Source: Sympetrum striolatum
Taxonomy: Eukaryota; Arthropoda; Insecta; Odonata; Libellulidae
Direction: 5' to 3'
Assembly (NCBI GenBank): GCA_947579665.1
Contig: OX388347.1
Span: 21,754,562-21,818,561 of the forward strand
DNA length: 64,000 bases
Positions within the stretch are counted from its first letter, which is position 1; every line of letters starts with the position of its first letter. The position numbers and the translations under genes are program-made. The notes beneath the pieces were generated by a model. That model had not been told where the DNA came from, did not search any database, and saw only the letters and a list, made by a program, of their open reading frames with translations. This document shows, in pieces, positions 34,576-46,880 of this stretch.

Positions 34576-37130
34576 CGTGGAGGAACTTTATGAGCAAATA
34601 TTATTTCACTTCTTTTCCGAACAGAAAACGAAGTAATATTGAATAATTGAGACAACAGCTTTGTTAGATAATGTGGACTAATTTGCCAAATTATTCTGCT
34701 AAGATATTTCACAAGTAATTATTTCTAAATGGTGATCATTATCAACTTAACTGAGCTAATGACAAATTATTAGCAGTAAGGTGTCACGATATGCGATTTC
34801 TATGGATATCTTAGTTAATAAGAATCATCGGTATAGTTTTTTATGAGCGAGCTCTTACACCTTTGGATAACGATCGGAGAAATACGTAAAATGCTATCAT
34901 TATTTCCTCTTGGATAGGTTTCAGTTTTCTTTCCATTAGTGAATTGGGATGTTTGGCTCGTAAAATTTGCTACGAATGAAGCGTCCTCTTGGAATCGTTC
35001 CACAAAAACATCTTTGAATTTCGTATACTCAAATATTTATACTAAATAAGGTGATTGAAGTAGCCATCATAAATTTAAGGATATGATAACATTTACATAC
35101 TTCTTTCCTATCTTATAGATAAATATTTCAACTCCTTTGGAGTTTGCTTACCTCTCTATTTTGAAAACTAGCATCCTGGGAACTTATTCTTCCAGGCTCG
35201 TCAATAATTCGAAGGGTTTTTTCCCATCTTATCTTGTTTCACATCTTTCTCGCTTCATTATTCATTATTATGTATAACGTCTTGTATTTTTCACCAAGAA
35301 ATTTTCAGAAAGAAATATTCCCAGGAAGAAACAAGAAGGGTCGATGTCGATAAAGCCTTTATTATTTCCATGCTGTAGATTGATCTTCAATCCATAATCA
35401 TTTATTACACTACATAAGACATTTTTACTTGGCTTTCAAATATATTTTAGTCTTTTTGTTGTGCTGGACTGCTGTTGTGCTCTACATCACGGATATTGTT
35501 TAAATCATTTTAAAGTTACAGTAATGTAATTTTACGATTAATTCACCGATAATAAGTGCATTAGTGTTTAGATATGAAAGATACAAAGTACGCAAATTTC
35601 TTTTGTGTTGGTTGTCTTCTGCTAATCTATCAAAATTTATTTTGCTGCATTAAATGACCTGGAACAAACAAGTGCACACCCATGTAGACTCAAGGTAAAA
35701 GGGGATAGAGCGAAGAGTAGTAATCCCCTCAAATAAATTTGCATGAGTATGTATGTACTAATTACAAAGGAATTCAGTAATGAAGGAGGAATCATATGAT
35801 TGTCTTTACTATCCAATATTCGAGGGTAATACGTGAGTGATCCGTCCACTTGGAGAGGAATACATTTGGATTGACTATACATGAGTGGGGTATAAATGTA
35901 ACTCAATGAATAGCCATTGAAAATATTTATCTTCAGCTTTACCCTACCTTTGTATTAAAAATGAAGTAAAAATCATTATGAATAAGAGTAATTTTTTATT
36001 TATGCTATTTTTGTAATAGTAATTATTTTGAAGAATTAAATGTGATATAAATTTTATGAAATTTATATGAAATAGCTTTCATATTAACAACTTTAGCATT
36101 ATTGAACACATACAGAACCCCTATTAAATGTGTTCTAATACATTGGCGAAACAATATATATAAAAAGTTAAATAAGAATTAAGTAATCAGATTAAATAAT
36201 ACATGAAGTTAAAACTGTACACCGAGAAAAGAGTACCCCGTTCTCCTTATAGAGTATAGCGAGTCACAGAAAAAGTTAATAAAACTGGACATTTCGTTTA
36301 CTGTTCTGCTTATTCTGGGATTGGGAGAAAACTTACCAAACTTTTGCAGTATTTTGTAAAATAACCACACAGGTATCTCGAACCAATAGGAAAAATTAAC
36401 TATTAATTTTAATCTATTAATTAGAGCCTTCATAGACCGAATCAAGCTATATCTGCAGAGCTCACGGCCTTTCATTCCAAAGCGGCTCTAAAAGTAGTTA
36501 TGCCCTCTTTGACCCTCCAGCCATCCTTCTTAGGCCCGGTTTTACAAATTATAGCCAAGAGGTTAGCATAAATCTTAAGGTAATAGTATCACAACCGATA
36601 TCTAAGCCCTAGCTCATACTTAGGTTGTAGAAAAAATTGTTGTTCACTTTCTAAATGTTGTTACTACCAAGTAGTCAATTAATCGTTATTTATAGGGGTG
36701 TAAAGGGATATCCGTTTTTACATTGTTCATTTAATAAATTTAACGTAAATAGGCTTAAAATAAATTATATTAAAGATAATTTGAAATGCATCTTTTCAAA
36801 GTATTTTGAAAGACACTTTATAATTATGCTTCTAAATGTTCACCTTGAAATTTTGAATATAAAACAATACTTTTGTCTTTCATAAAAACACATCTAATAT
36901 ATCTGCGTATTTAGTTGAATTTTCCGTTATTCATTAGATGATATATCTTATTATGAGACGTAATATTAAAATAAAAGAAGTTAAATCGTAAAAATAAATA
37001 TTTATTTAATATGAGCAATATATAATAAGCCCTGAAAATGGTGTCCATTATATTGCACACAAAGTCTGATAGGGTTAATGCACTCAATTCTTATCGACTC
37101 ATTTGGTTATTCTAACGGAGAAGGCACGGT
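34576..37130. other. AT-rich, nothing firm
   Basis: TTAGGCCCGGTTTTACAAA near 36531 resembles a DNA-transposon end, but no matching inverted end was found nearby. No exon supported. Confidence 0.35.
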
Positions 37131-37530
37131 CGTCGATAGAAGAAGGTATATCATGCATATGGAGATGCGCCATACATGACGTGGGTTATGTGCGGTGCTA
37201 CGGGTGCAGAGAGAGTTGAGGGAATGCGGTCTGTACAGTGGTTAGCATTGTTTCAAGGAGGAGCGGTGGGGCGGGAGGGTGGATCGGCCGTCTTGAGAAC
37301 ATGGGGGAAAATTGGATTGGTCGGAAAGTGCGCGTGATCGTGGCTAAAATCGGACACCGGAAGCGCGGTCTGCTCCTTCAATTGTTCTCAGGCAGTTCTT
37401 CTTCCATTAATCTAAACTCCGTCTGGCGCCACTTCCCTACTTCTCTAACAATGCCGCATTATGGCTGTCAGCTGTTTTCGTACTTCATTTGCGGACAGAA
37501 CTACCGAGTCACACTCAAGTAATCGCCTAT
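37131..37530. other. GC/CpG-raised island
   Basis: Composition is clearly GC-richer with several CpGs. The 94-codon frame 37238-37522 has no motif. A promoter is possible but nothing specific supports one. Confidence 0.35.
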
Positions 37531-39239
37531 GACGAATTAGAATCGAGAAAATCCACTTACGTGATATTAATAACCATAACAAAGTCTAACTTTCCTTAAA
37601 ATGGAAACATTGCTTGTTTTATAATGGAAATATATTTTTTAAAGTTTTCATATCAAAATGTTTCTACTTGACTGTATAGCACCTCATGAATAGTGCAATA
37701 TGTTCAACTTATTAGTTCCATCATTAGAAATTCAATTTTGCTTAGCGTTTGCTTTTGGTGGTAGCGAACTATCGTGGTTCCATCAGAATCCTGGTTCCCT
37801 TATACAAGTAGGAGACAGAATTTCTATTCGGAAATAAAATTTATCCTGTTTATAATCTGCCTGATTATAATCATAGCGAGGAACAGGATGGGAAGAAAGT
37901 AAATATACCATTGTGGAAGTGGTGCACGTAAGAGAAAAATATCATCTTTGTGAAGGTTTTAAGTTATTTACGTTGCAGATGAAAAATCAATGCAGTAAAA
38001 AATGGAATCCCTGTTAGTCTGAAGTAAGCATGCCAATTAAAAGAATATTTGGTCTCAAGCTTTATTATCATTGGAAATGGCATAAAAGAATAATAATTAT
38101 GAATCTAATGATAGCCCTTCGTAAAATAAGCCTCCTTGACTTCAGTCTTATGGTTTATAAGTTAATTATAATTCATTTTGGATTCTCTGTTGAACATTAC
38201 AATTATTATTTCGTCTTCAAAGAAGCCACAGTGAAGAAGGAAATGACTCACTTGAATTCGTATCAGTATATCACGGGCAAGATCTCTTAGAGATGAAAGA
38301 GAAGCGTACAGTTGAAAGTCGACTTTCTTTTATGGGTCGGCGAGTTTACGTGGTTTGAGTGCCCTTGCGGAAATTCCGTAAGCAAACTGAGAATTTCTCG
38401 TTCATCAAAGAGGGAAAAAATTTCATCAAATAAGATGGGTCCTAATGGCGGAAACTAATTTACGTAAATTCCTCAAAAATGTTTCTTCATTATTATCGTC
38501 TTTTCAAATTAGAAAATGTTTTCCTACTCATTTTGTTTTTATGAAGGGGGTCCTTGGAAAACAAAACTCCTTCAGGTAGTATTTTGATACTCCGCCGAGG
38601 CAATTAGGATTTTTGGGAATTTTTCTCGGGGAGTTTGTTGTTCCTGAAAATATAACTGCTCTTGATTCGCAATTAATTAAAAACGAAGGAGATGAGTGGA
38701 CAACAATCGGGGAACTCTTGAGTAAGCGGTGAAGGGGGGTCGATGGTTAGAAGGGCAAATACAACTAAGGGAGGGGGGGCAGAAATTCTGCGGCGTATCT
38801 CCAAAAGGCGAATTTGTTGGTGGAATTTATTTCACACGTCCTTCATGATGTTTTCTTACTCTAATTCTTTACATTGGATTTTCAGTTAATTTGAATATAC
38901 TTAGTAAAACAAACGTGCAGAAGGAAAGAGCTTGATTATGATGTATTATGTTCTGAAATTATGTTTTGGTAATGACTTGCTATAAAATATATTTTTCCGG
39001 GAGTATAAATAAAATCTCTTAGTCAATTACACTTGAAATTTAATGGTAAAACTTGTTTCGGACAATTCTGTATGTCATCTGGTGAAATTTTGACGCAATT
39101 ATTTCAGCTCTATCCATTCAGTGAATTTCAAATAGTCAAGCTTCATCCATAGATTATACTTATATATTAGTGTCTAATATCTTATTTGGTAGAATCTGGT
39201 AATTTGGCATAGACTTTGTGGTAGTTCTCCGTAATAAAG
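37531..39239. other. AT-rich with a short purine tract
   Basis: A G/A-rich tract at about 38695-38785 is the only feature seen. Confidence 0.35.
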
Positions 39240-39452
39240 CTTGAGAAAGGGAAGAAGAAGAACATTTATACCTTTACAGCAGTAATTTTATCAACTCACG
39301 TCCAGTGTTTCGATCTATATGATCATCCTCAGGTTCATCTTACCACATCTTACATCATCTTGCCCGAGGATGATTTTATAGATCCAAACCATAGTCGTGA
39401 GTTAATACAATTACCGTGGTAAAGGTATGAATGTTCTTCTTCCTTTTCTCAA
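39240..39452. repeat. Foldback with about 90-bp arms carrying ribozyme-like motifs
   Basis: 39240-39333 and 39363-39452 are inverted copies, about 80% identical, separated by 29 bp. Each arm contains a CCTGAGGATGAT / CCCGAGGATGAT block followed by a GATC helix and (G/C)AAAC at its inner end. The outer parts of the arms are AAGAAGAACAT and TACCTTTAC sequences. The left motif is annotated separately. Confidence 0.8.
39300..39333 (-). ncRNA. Hammerhead-ribozyme-like core, best in window
   Basis: On the minus strand it reads CTGAGGA, a GATC/GATC helix closed by ATATA (with one unpaired T before it), then GAAAC and a short segment ending in GAC. CTGAGGA and GAAA fit the CUGANGA...GAAA hammerhead core without a mismatch. 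The stem III side (ACACTGGAC) is degenerate. The partner arm at 39363-39395 has CGAGGA and CAAAC, each with a core change. A self-cleaving RNA is plausible for the ancestral element but not shown for this copy. Confidence 0.35.
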
Positions 39453-40591
39453 GTTTAATCTTATTTTAATTAGAGAGAAATTGAGGCAACATAGCTGTTG
39501 CAGACTAATGAATATCAAACATTTTAAATCTGAATCCGACCATCAATATCTTTTACAGAAAGTAATCACTAATGCGGGTCAATATTCGTATATTACCTCT
39601 GAAATGACAATATCAGAGAATATTGAAACTGAGACTAAATTAACTAAACTTACCAATTGGAGCCATTTTGGCTGAATCAATTCCAGGTGAAGCAAATTGC
39701 GTATTTTTAATTTCTTAGCCAGATTTTTCTAGTATATTTAGGTTTCATAAAATAGGGAAAGATTTATATCATTCTCCTCATTAATTTTTTAAATCTCTGT
39801 CTTTTGTTTGAAGTTACGTTAATGAAAACCACCCAAGGGTATATTAAATCTCTCGAAACATATATCACTACAACCTGGAATTACAACAAATTATTCTATT
39901 GTTATACCTTTTAGAAGCATTTTCATACAAAAATATGGTGATCTTTTATCATTCAATAGAAAAAATAAAACTTAATAATTATTATAGTTTTATTTATGGA
40001 CTTTCAAGTTTTTTTAGAACTTTTCTTAATATATTTTTGTCTGGCTCTATACTAGTTGGAGGCTTTTAAGATAAATAATTGCCTTCTATTATTTTACCTC
40101 AATTTTTTTAATACACTGGAACGGATCTTAGAAAAATCGACTCCAAACGAATAGGAAATATTCAGGTGCAAAATGTGAGTGTTTAAGTAATGCTTGCTTC
40201 ACATTATCCAAGTATTTTTAATATGAACTTATACCAGCAATGAGTTAATATTTTCCTCATTAATACTGATAAATCGTTATAAAGGTTTTAGTTTGCAACA
40301 TTTCACCACTTTATAAAGACGTACCACCTTTTGACACAAATTAAATTTTGCTCTCAGTAAAACTGTAAGTTAGCTCATAAGCTCATCCACGGAGAATATT
40401 GCGTTTCATATGCGTGAGTTATAAGGAACTCTTGAGGTTTGTTACGTGCATTTATTGGAGGAGGCATGAAAACAAGCAACTTTATTAAGAAACCGTGGGA
40501 GAGAAAAAACAAACGAAGTGTTATCTTATTGTAGACAAGGGAGTCAAGTAAACGCAATACGGTCGATTTGTCATTCCCACGAATCAGTTGA
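39453..40591. other. AT-rich, nothing recognised
   Basis: No supported feature. Confidence 0.4.
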
Positions 40592-40625
40592 ACCCAGGAC
40601 CGCTTCGGTGAAAGCGGTCCTGGGT
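40592..40625. repeat. Perfect 14-bp GC-rich hairpin
   Basis: ACCCAGGACCGCTT at 40592-40605 pairs exactly with 40612-40625 around a 6-nt loop (CGGTGA). It lies 12 bp outside the left end of the large palindrome and has no counterpart at the right end. It could be a strong RNA or cruciform structure. Confidence 0.85.
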
Positions 40626-40637
40626 CTGTCGGGGCAC

Positions 40638-41491
40638 TTTTAAAGTTATGGTTAATGGAAGATATCAGGGGGTTATTCCATTACTTTTTTTAGGTAGAAA
40701 TTTGGAGAATCTCTTTCTTAATCCGGACCTTTAGCTCGCCTTCGCTGCTACTGAGCGCCCGACCCTCCCATTAGCGGGGACCATAAAAAACTGACCGCTT
40801 GGAATACGATTTAAAAAGTTATAAACAATTCAAATGAGCAACAAATTATTATATTATTTGTCTCACTCGTCCAAAGAGATCAACAAACGTCTTTTGATCG
40901 ACGTTTTACGATGAAAATTAAGATATTTCGTGATTTTGCTAGAAATTACCCGTTTACACACGGCAACTTTGCTCAGTCAAATAGGCGGGTGTTTTAAATA
41001 GCTCACTGGCCCACCTGGTTTGGTTTGCTGGCTTATTATCAACTAGCTGAGGTACCTGTTGAAACTCAACGGGGGATGGGTTGGGTTGGGGGGTAGGATT
41101 TCTAGACTTCTAGATTTTTAGATTTTTGCTAGAAATCCACCCCCCCAACCCAACCCATGGGTAACGTTGCCGTGTGTTAACGGGCTATTTCTAGCAAAAT
41201 CACGTCAAATCTTAATTTTTACCGTAGAACGTCGATTAAAAGACGCTTGTATATCTCTTTGGACGAGTGAGACGACGAGGATAATAAATGGTTGCTCATT
41301 TGAATTGTTTATAACTTTTTAAATCGTATGCACGCAGTCAGTTATTTTATGCCCCCCTCATGGGAGGGTCTGGCGCTCAGTTGCCGCAAATTCGAGCTAA
41401 GGGTCCGGATTATGACGGAGACCCTCCAAATTTCTACCTGAAAAAAGTAAAGGTAAAACCCCCAGATATCTTCCATTAACCAAAGTTACTA
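40638..41491. mobile_element. About 850-bp near-palindromic foldback element
   Basis: The two halves are reverse complements at about 85% identity from TAAAGTTATGGTTAATGG (left end) and its counterpart ending near 41491 inwards to GGATTTCTAG/CTAGAAATCC, leaving only a 23-nt centre (41106-41128). The left half carries about 95 bp (roughly 40985-41080) absent from the right half. Shared landmarks include GGAAGATATC, AATCCGGACC, AAAAAGTTATAAACAATTCA and CTCACTCGTCCAAAGAGAT. It encodes nothing. It looks like a foldback transposon or an inverted duplication of an older element. Target duplications were not found. Confidence 0.85.
41071..41093 (+). other. G-quadruplex motif at the palindrome tip
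   Basis: Four runs of three or more G separated by two bases (G5-AT-G3-TT-G3-TT-G6) satisfy the standard quadruplex pattern. The opposing arm at about 41139-41157 has the matching C-rich tract on the same strand, so a folded-back strand would bring G- and C-tracts together at the tip. Confidence 0.8.
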
Positions 41492-42300
41492 CTACCATTG
41501 TCACCCAAGTAGATACGGGTATAGATAAGGAAATCAGGCTGAATCACTGAATTTAGTAGAAATCCAGTGTGGATGTCGCATTCAGTTGGACTATCCTCAT
41601 TAAAATTGATTGGATGAGCATCAACTTGAGGAAAGGAATCCTTTTACCTCGGCGGCCTCCAGTTTAGAAGTTAGATGGATGAGACCCCGGAAGGAGGCAA
41701 AGGGAAGTTGACGGACACGAAGAAAAGATTGAGATGAATCGAGAAGATTAAGAAAAAGAGATAAATGATAAGGAGAAGAAGAGAAATGGTTAGAGAGAGA
41801 GGGAATAACACAAAAGGGAGATTTGTGTAGCGGTCTCGGCAGCGTTATTCAAAGGGGTAGACACCATTTGTGGGTTTAGAGAGGCCGCGCTTAATGTTGA
41901 CTGCGGTCAAGAGGTCCCCTTTTAGTTTGATGGAAAAATGCTTTAAAGGCGGAGGGGGAGGGAGAGTGAAAAATGGCCTTTCGCGGGAGACGGTAAATGA
42001 GCCAATGTTGGGAAGTGGAATTACTGGAGAGGAAAAGGAGTCAGAGGGGTTGTAAATGGCAGAGGGCGCTGGATTGGACCAAGATGACACTATATGAAGT
42101 GGGAGGATGAAATATGCCACCAGGAGAATAGGGACTTGGAAAGTAACCCCAGGATAATATTCAGCAGATATTTCAGGTGTACATTTCCCTGAAATATGGT
42201 TAGTATGGGGGCGGACGTGTGCTTGCAATTTTATATATAAGGACGCTCGAATGGAATCAATCATCTCCCGGCCTCTGTTTCATGGGTGCGAATTTTAGAG
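41492..42300. other. Purine-skewed, GC-raised island
   Basis: From about 41640 to 42060 the plus strand is rich in GA words, including GGCGGAGGGGGAGGG. A 139-codon minus frame (41845-42264) is open, with a Pro run from CCCCCTCCGCC; no domain was recognised and the pyrimidine skew explains the openness. Confidence 0.45.
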
Positions 42301-44482
42301 GTGAAATTGTTTCGTATAATCCCACGTCCATAATTAATGTAGCGCCCACGTGAGTGACGTAAAAGTTGAATGTCGAATGTATTTTACGTAAACATCTGCT
42401 TTAAAGGGTATGCCAATATATATGATAAACATGTGAGTTACCTTTAAAAGTAGTGGAAGACCGATGAATTGATATTTGAATGTGGTGATTAAAGTCTTTG
42501 AGAGACCAATATTAGGTGAGAATTAAAAGAGAATATAATATGAATAGATGCTCGAAAATACCAGAGACGAAATAGTTTGCAAAGGATGACTGTTACTGAT
42601 TAGTGTTGTTAGTAAACGAGACTGCCCGCTGGATAATCTCAAAAGGAATCACTGCGAAAGCGATATTTCTTTTTTATGCATTAATTCAGTATTAAATTTA
42701 TTCTAACAAACTTATATTACAATGTCATCTAAAACTTTTAATGGCAATCGGATAGTAACTATGCTCTAGATTATAAATTCCGAAAAAATCGTTGGTGATT
42801 TTCTAGGGCATGGCTTTGGAAATTGTACAATTATTTACCAAAAATATAATTTTTAAGATGCATATTTACAAATATATCTCAATTTCACAGGCTTTTATAA
42901 TTTTCATTAAAACAAATATTCCGGAATTCTATCGAGGACCATTTCCGCCAATTTACTTTTGCTTAATTTACTGCCGACGATGGTTCTCCTCCCTAGATAC
43001 ACTAGATAACTAACTTAATTCGTTATTTTTTTCCTAATCATGAGATTTTTTCGAACATATTAATTTATGTACGTATAATTATGAGAATATGAGTGTTTGA
43101 AGCCTGAATTATTTATCATTATGGAATTAGGTAATGCTGCAATTGGTTCTTAGTAATTAACTCAACATGATAATGTTCAATGATCTTATTTCTGAAATGA
43201 ATAGAATTAAACAGAGAAAATCGAAAAAAATTTTATTGTTATTTCCTTACTTATTTCCGGTGCTGAAACCCTTAGGAATAATTAGATTCTCGAGAGAGGA
43301 TTATCAATAAAGACAGTTCCTTTTCAAATATTGTCCTCCGCGGCATAGTCAAGCATTAACTTACATTAGGAGAAGCTTTCCACACCTTCTTTAGTTGTTG
43401 TTTAAATAAAACCAGAGGAAGATGAAAATTTAACAGTTAGTATTGTGAAAATATCTTTCTTAAATCGCAAAATACAATGTATATACCATGCGGAATCAGG
43501 GGAGCTTGTCAGTCATCGTATATTAATCAGAAAACCAAGTAGTGCAAGTCAAGGCAAAAACAAGTAACAGTACATCTCTTGAGGAACACTGCAAGAGATA
43601 TTCCTTAATTTATTTGATTTCCATTGCAAACAAAACCCAAATCATGGAGAAAAATCACCCACGTGTACGAGAACTCGAAGAAAAAAGGGTCATATCCTCG
43701 CAATCTATATGAAAATAGTACTAAGTAACGGTGGGGTCAAAACGAACGGTAAAATCCTATGAGAGACAGATGATTATGAGGTAATGCTGCTGACATCGTT
43801 ACCATGATAACATCCGCCGTGTGGGCAAGGAGGATGACTCTATTCAAACAAAAACGAGAATTCTGAATGAGTGGATGATTCCATAGGTGGATAATCTCGT
43901 AGCTAAAGTTCAGGATCAGTTAGTAATACTCCCCAAATTGAAGAACATCGAGAGCTGCGAAAAGGTGCACGTGGAATCGCGATGAAAAAACTCGGGTAAA
44001 TACGGTGGGCGCAAGTGCCTTGCGGAGATGGAATAAAATGCGGATTCGAAATGGAATGGAAGAGGCGGCAAACACGACATCTTTTTCCTTTTCTCCGTTT
44101 CCATGGATTTTATTTCTGGAATCCGCCTCTCATCAGCAAATGGCTGCCCTCTGCAAACGGAACACACCACCTGAGCGTACGTTTCCGGATCCGGATGATT
44201 TTGGGCGCCGCTGGTCTCTTTGCGCTGCCGTTTATCTGGGAATAGAAAAGGAGAACGATGATAAGCGATGTTAGGGAAGAGCTGATCATATCTCTATGTG
44301 CAATTCGCAACTGTCTATCCGTCCCCTTCCTCGTCTTAGGCACGTTAGGATATGTTCTCAGCGTTATTTGCACTACTTTTGAGGCACGAAAGCGGATTTT
44401 TTTATTGTTTGGCCCCTCTGCTCGAATGTTGAAATTGGTTACACGCCTCAATTTGCTCTTAAGAGTTTTTTTTTCGGTTTTA
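42301..44482. other. Mixed; GC-raised patch at about 43980-44280
   Basis: Overlapping frames on both strands at 43916-44566 show no motif. A perfect 8-bp hairpin (ATCTCTTG/CAAGAGAT) lies at 43574-43599. Nothing else. Confidence 0.35.
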
Positions 44483-44665
44483 TCAGATCTTAATGGTTCC
44501 GTTATTTTTCTAAGTGTAATATTGTTTTGTTACATTCTTACGGATCTGAATCTCTATCACTTATGATCGTTATCCGATGCGCTTACTTATGGTAAATAAA
44601 TTTAAATTCCGTAATATTCTTCTGTAATCGATCGTTACAAATGTTCTAGTTTCGATGAGAATTTT
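44483..44665 (+). repeat. Diverged direct repeat, copy 1
   Basis: Matches 46689-46880 in the same orientation: TCAGATCTTAATGGTTC, GATCCGCTTAC-like, GGTAAATAAATTTA, GTA.TATTCTTCTGTAATCGA and TTTCGATGA occur in order. Identity is about 75% by eye. It may be a local segmental duplication or a dispersed repeat. Confidence 0.75.
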
Positions 44666-45199
44666 ATTTTGCATACTATAAATAATTTACAAAGCGTTTC
44701 ATTTTTGTATTTATAGCTACCCCCTGAGTATTCGTTACTCCTGACTTTTTGTACGGAATTTTTAAATACCAGGATCCAAGTCGAGTTAATGTTATAAGAA
44801 AGCCCAAACAGGAGCATCATCGCCACATTTCTAGCTTAATGGGCCTAAAAGTATGTAATAAATTGTAATTCTGCGATAAATTTGGTGGATATTCACAATT
44901 CGTTTGCTAAAATGTCAAAAAGTACTTTGAATAACACTGTTAACTGATTGTTACATAAAAATTTGTTATTTTATTATATTTACAAATTTTAAATTTCTGA
45001 AGAATTCAGATTGTGCACGGCCTGCTGGTTAATTTTGATCTAAATAGTATGAAATAACATGTCGTAAAAGAAAAAATGCTTTAACAGAATTATTAATTTC
45101 ACTGAACGAATATTTTTATATATTGTCTTTGCATAAATGTAGACATATTTATGTAAACAGCTCAGTGATACAATCGCCTATTTTTATCAACAGCCGCAA

Positions 45200-45840
45200 G
45201 CTACGCCATGTTTGAGAGAAAGGAATTTCCCGCTGATAGCAGACGACATGAGTGCCCATTCCTCATTAAAAGGACCTGCTAAGGTATGTAGTCCAGCCTT
45301 CAAATTATTCCTCTCGCTGTAGATATGTGCTACAGCCGTAGATATGTAGATATCGCATTCATCTCAGCAGCGTTCCAAAATTTTCCGAGCGGAGTAATTT
45401 TGGAAATGTAGTCTCTCGCTGCGAGAATTTAGACTTTTAGCCGGACCACGATAGTTGTGCGGATAGCGTCCCAAATGCGCGTCTCCATCATCTGCCATTA
45501 CGTCCACATGTGATATACTTGGGATGGCAATTATAGCGCCATCGGCGATATTTCCGATCGATTTTACTCTTTCGCTTCGACGGACACGTGCTCGTGATAC
45601 GTCGCGTCTTTTTTCCTTCTTTGCGCGCGTGTGTATTCATTTGTCCGGACATTTCGGCGAGCCTTTTAATCAGCGAGCTAATTGTAGCGAGGGCATCCCT
45701 TTCTGCGCGGTTCAAAAAAAGCAGGGACAGCTTTATTGCGGCGCACTTGTGCAATGGCTCGGAAAATTCCCCGTTTGATTACGCGGGTAATTTGGCTGAT
45801 GAGGCCGATTATGGGGAAGGGAACATTTTATGAAATCGGT
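45200..45840. other. CpG-rich island
   Basis: The most CpG-dense part of the window, with GCGCG, TCGGCG and CGCGTC words between about 45440 and 45800. Three overlapping frames (45488-45754 -, 45524-45778 +, 45588-45833 +) have no recognised motif. A promoter or first exon is conceivable, but no TATA/Inr, start or splice evidence singles one out. Confidence 0.35.
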
Positions 45841-46688
45841 CATTATATTTAAATCGTGATATTAAATCAGTGACTCTGTCAATGAAAGAGGGTGGTCATT
45901 ATCCTTGTCCGGCACGCCACTCACCGGGGCCGTGTTACGCTTTGCTGGATAAATTCCATTTAATTTCCTAATACAGTTCGTTTCCAGACTCGGACTTTGA
46001 AATTTCACAATTTTGTCGGACTGGGCTTTTAGGAAAAAGATTATTTTTTCCGGAGTAAAAATTACCGTCGCTCAATTTTGCGACGAAGACATTTTATCCA
46101 AAATCATTCGATACTGTTATTTCTAGTAATTATTTGGTGCCCGCGGTATCAAGAAAATTACAGTATATTGAAAATTTGATAATGCATACATCCAAACTAT
46201 GAAAATCAGTTCACAACTACTGAAACATGCCTTTCAATTTGCAAATTTTACAAGTTTATAAGCCTTGCAAATATATTCATAATTTTAAGTCCACAAACTC
46301 AGTTAGATATATCAAGAAATAATAATTATTCGAATAATATAAAAAAGTGATTTAAGGAAACAAAATTTGGAACTCTGCTGTTAAATAATTAGAGGATTGA
46401 AATTCCAATAGCCGTCTTTGCCGGCGTTCCTCGTCTCATTCACCGCTATTCGGTGGAAAGAAGATAGGACACCGCATTTACTTCTGAAGCTGAAAGCATT
46501 GCTTTCCAATTGCCGATTGCCAGACATTTGTTCAATACAATTCAGCTACCTGGCCAGAAAATTCCAACATTTTGTTTGGGAAACTTTGTGGGCAACGACG
46601 TCGTGGTTAATAGTCGATGCCGACTAACCATCGTCGCCCATGGCCAGCGTCTTCATTGAAGAAACGACCACGCAAAATTTCAATTTGG
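45841..46688. other. Nothing recognised
   Basis: The 69-codon frame 46418-46627 is motif-free. Confidence 0.35.
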
Positions 46689-46880
46689 TCAGATCTTAAT
46701 GGTTCTCTCATTTCGCCGATTGTAAGTGATAGATTCTTTAGTTACCTTTTTACAGACATGAATTTGGATCACTAATGATTTTTACCCGATCCGCTTACCT
46801 CGGTAAATAAATTTAGATCCCGTAGTATTCTTCTGTAATCGACCCTTAAAAATGTTTCAGTTTCGATGAAAAATAATTTT
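46689..46880 (+). repeat. Diverged direct repeat, copy 2
   Basis: Partner of 44483-44665, 2.2 kb downstream. The flanks do not appear to match beyond these limits. Confidence 0.75.

Noticed and set aside
36531..36640. Transposon end GGCCCGGTTTTACAAA
   Set aside because: No inverted partner or target duplication was found within several kilobases.
41071..41160. Telomere-like TTGGG runs
   Set aside because: Only a few units, mirrored as C-runs by the palindrome; arthropod telomeres are usually TTAGG arrays.
41845..42264. 139-codon minus-strand open frame
   Set aside because: Same compositional cause; its proline run comes from a low-complexity C-rich stretch and no family is recognisable.
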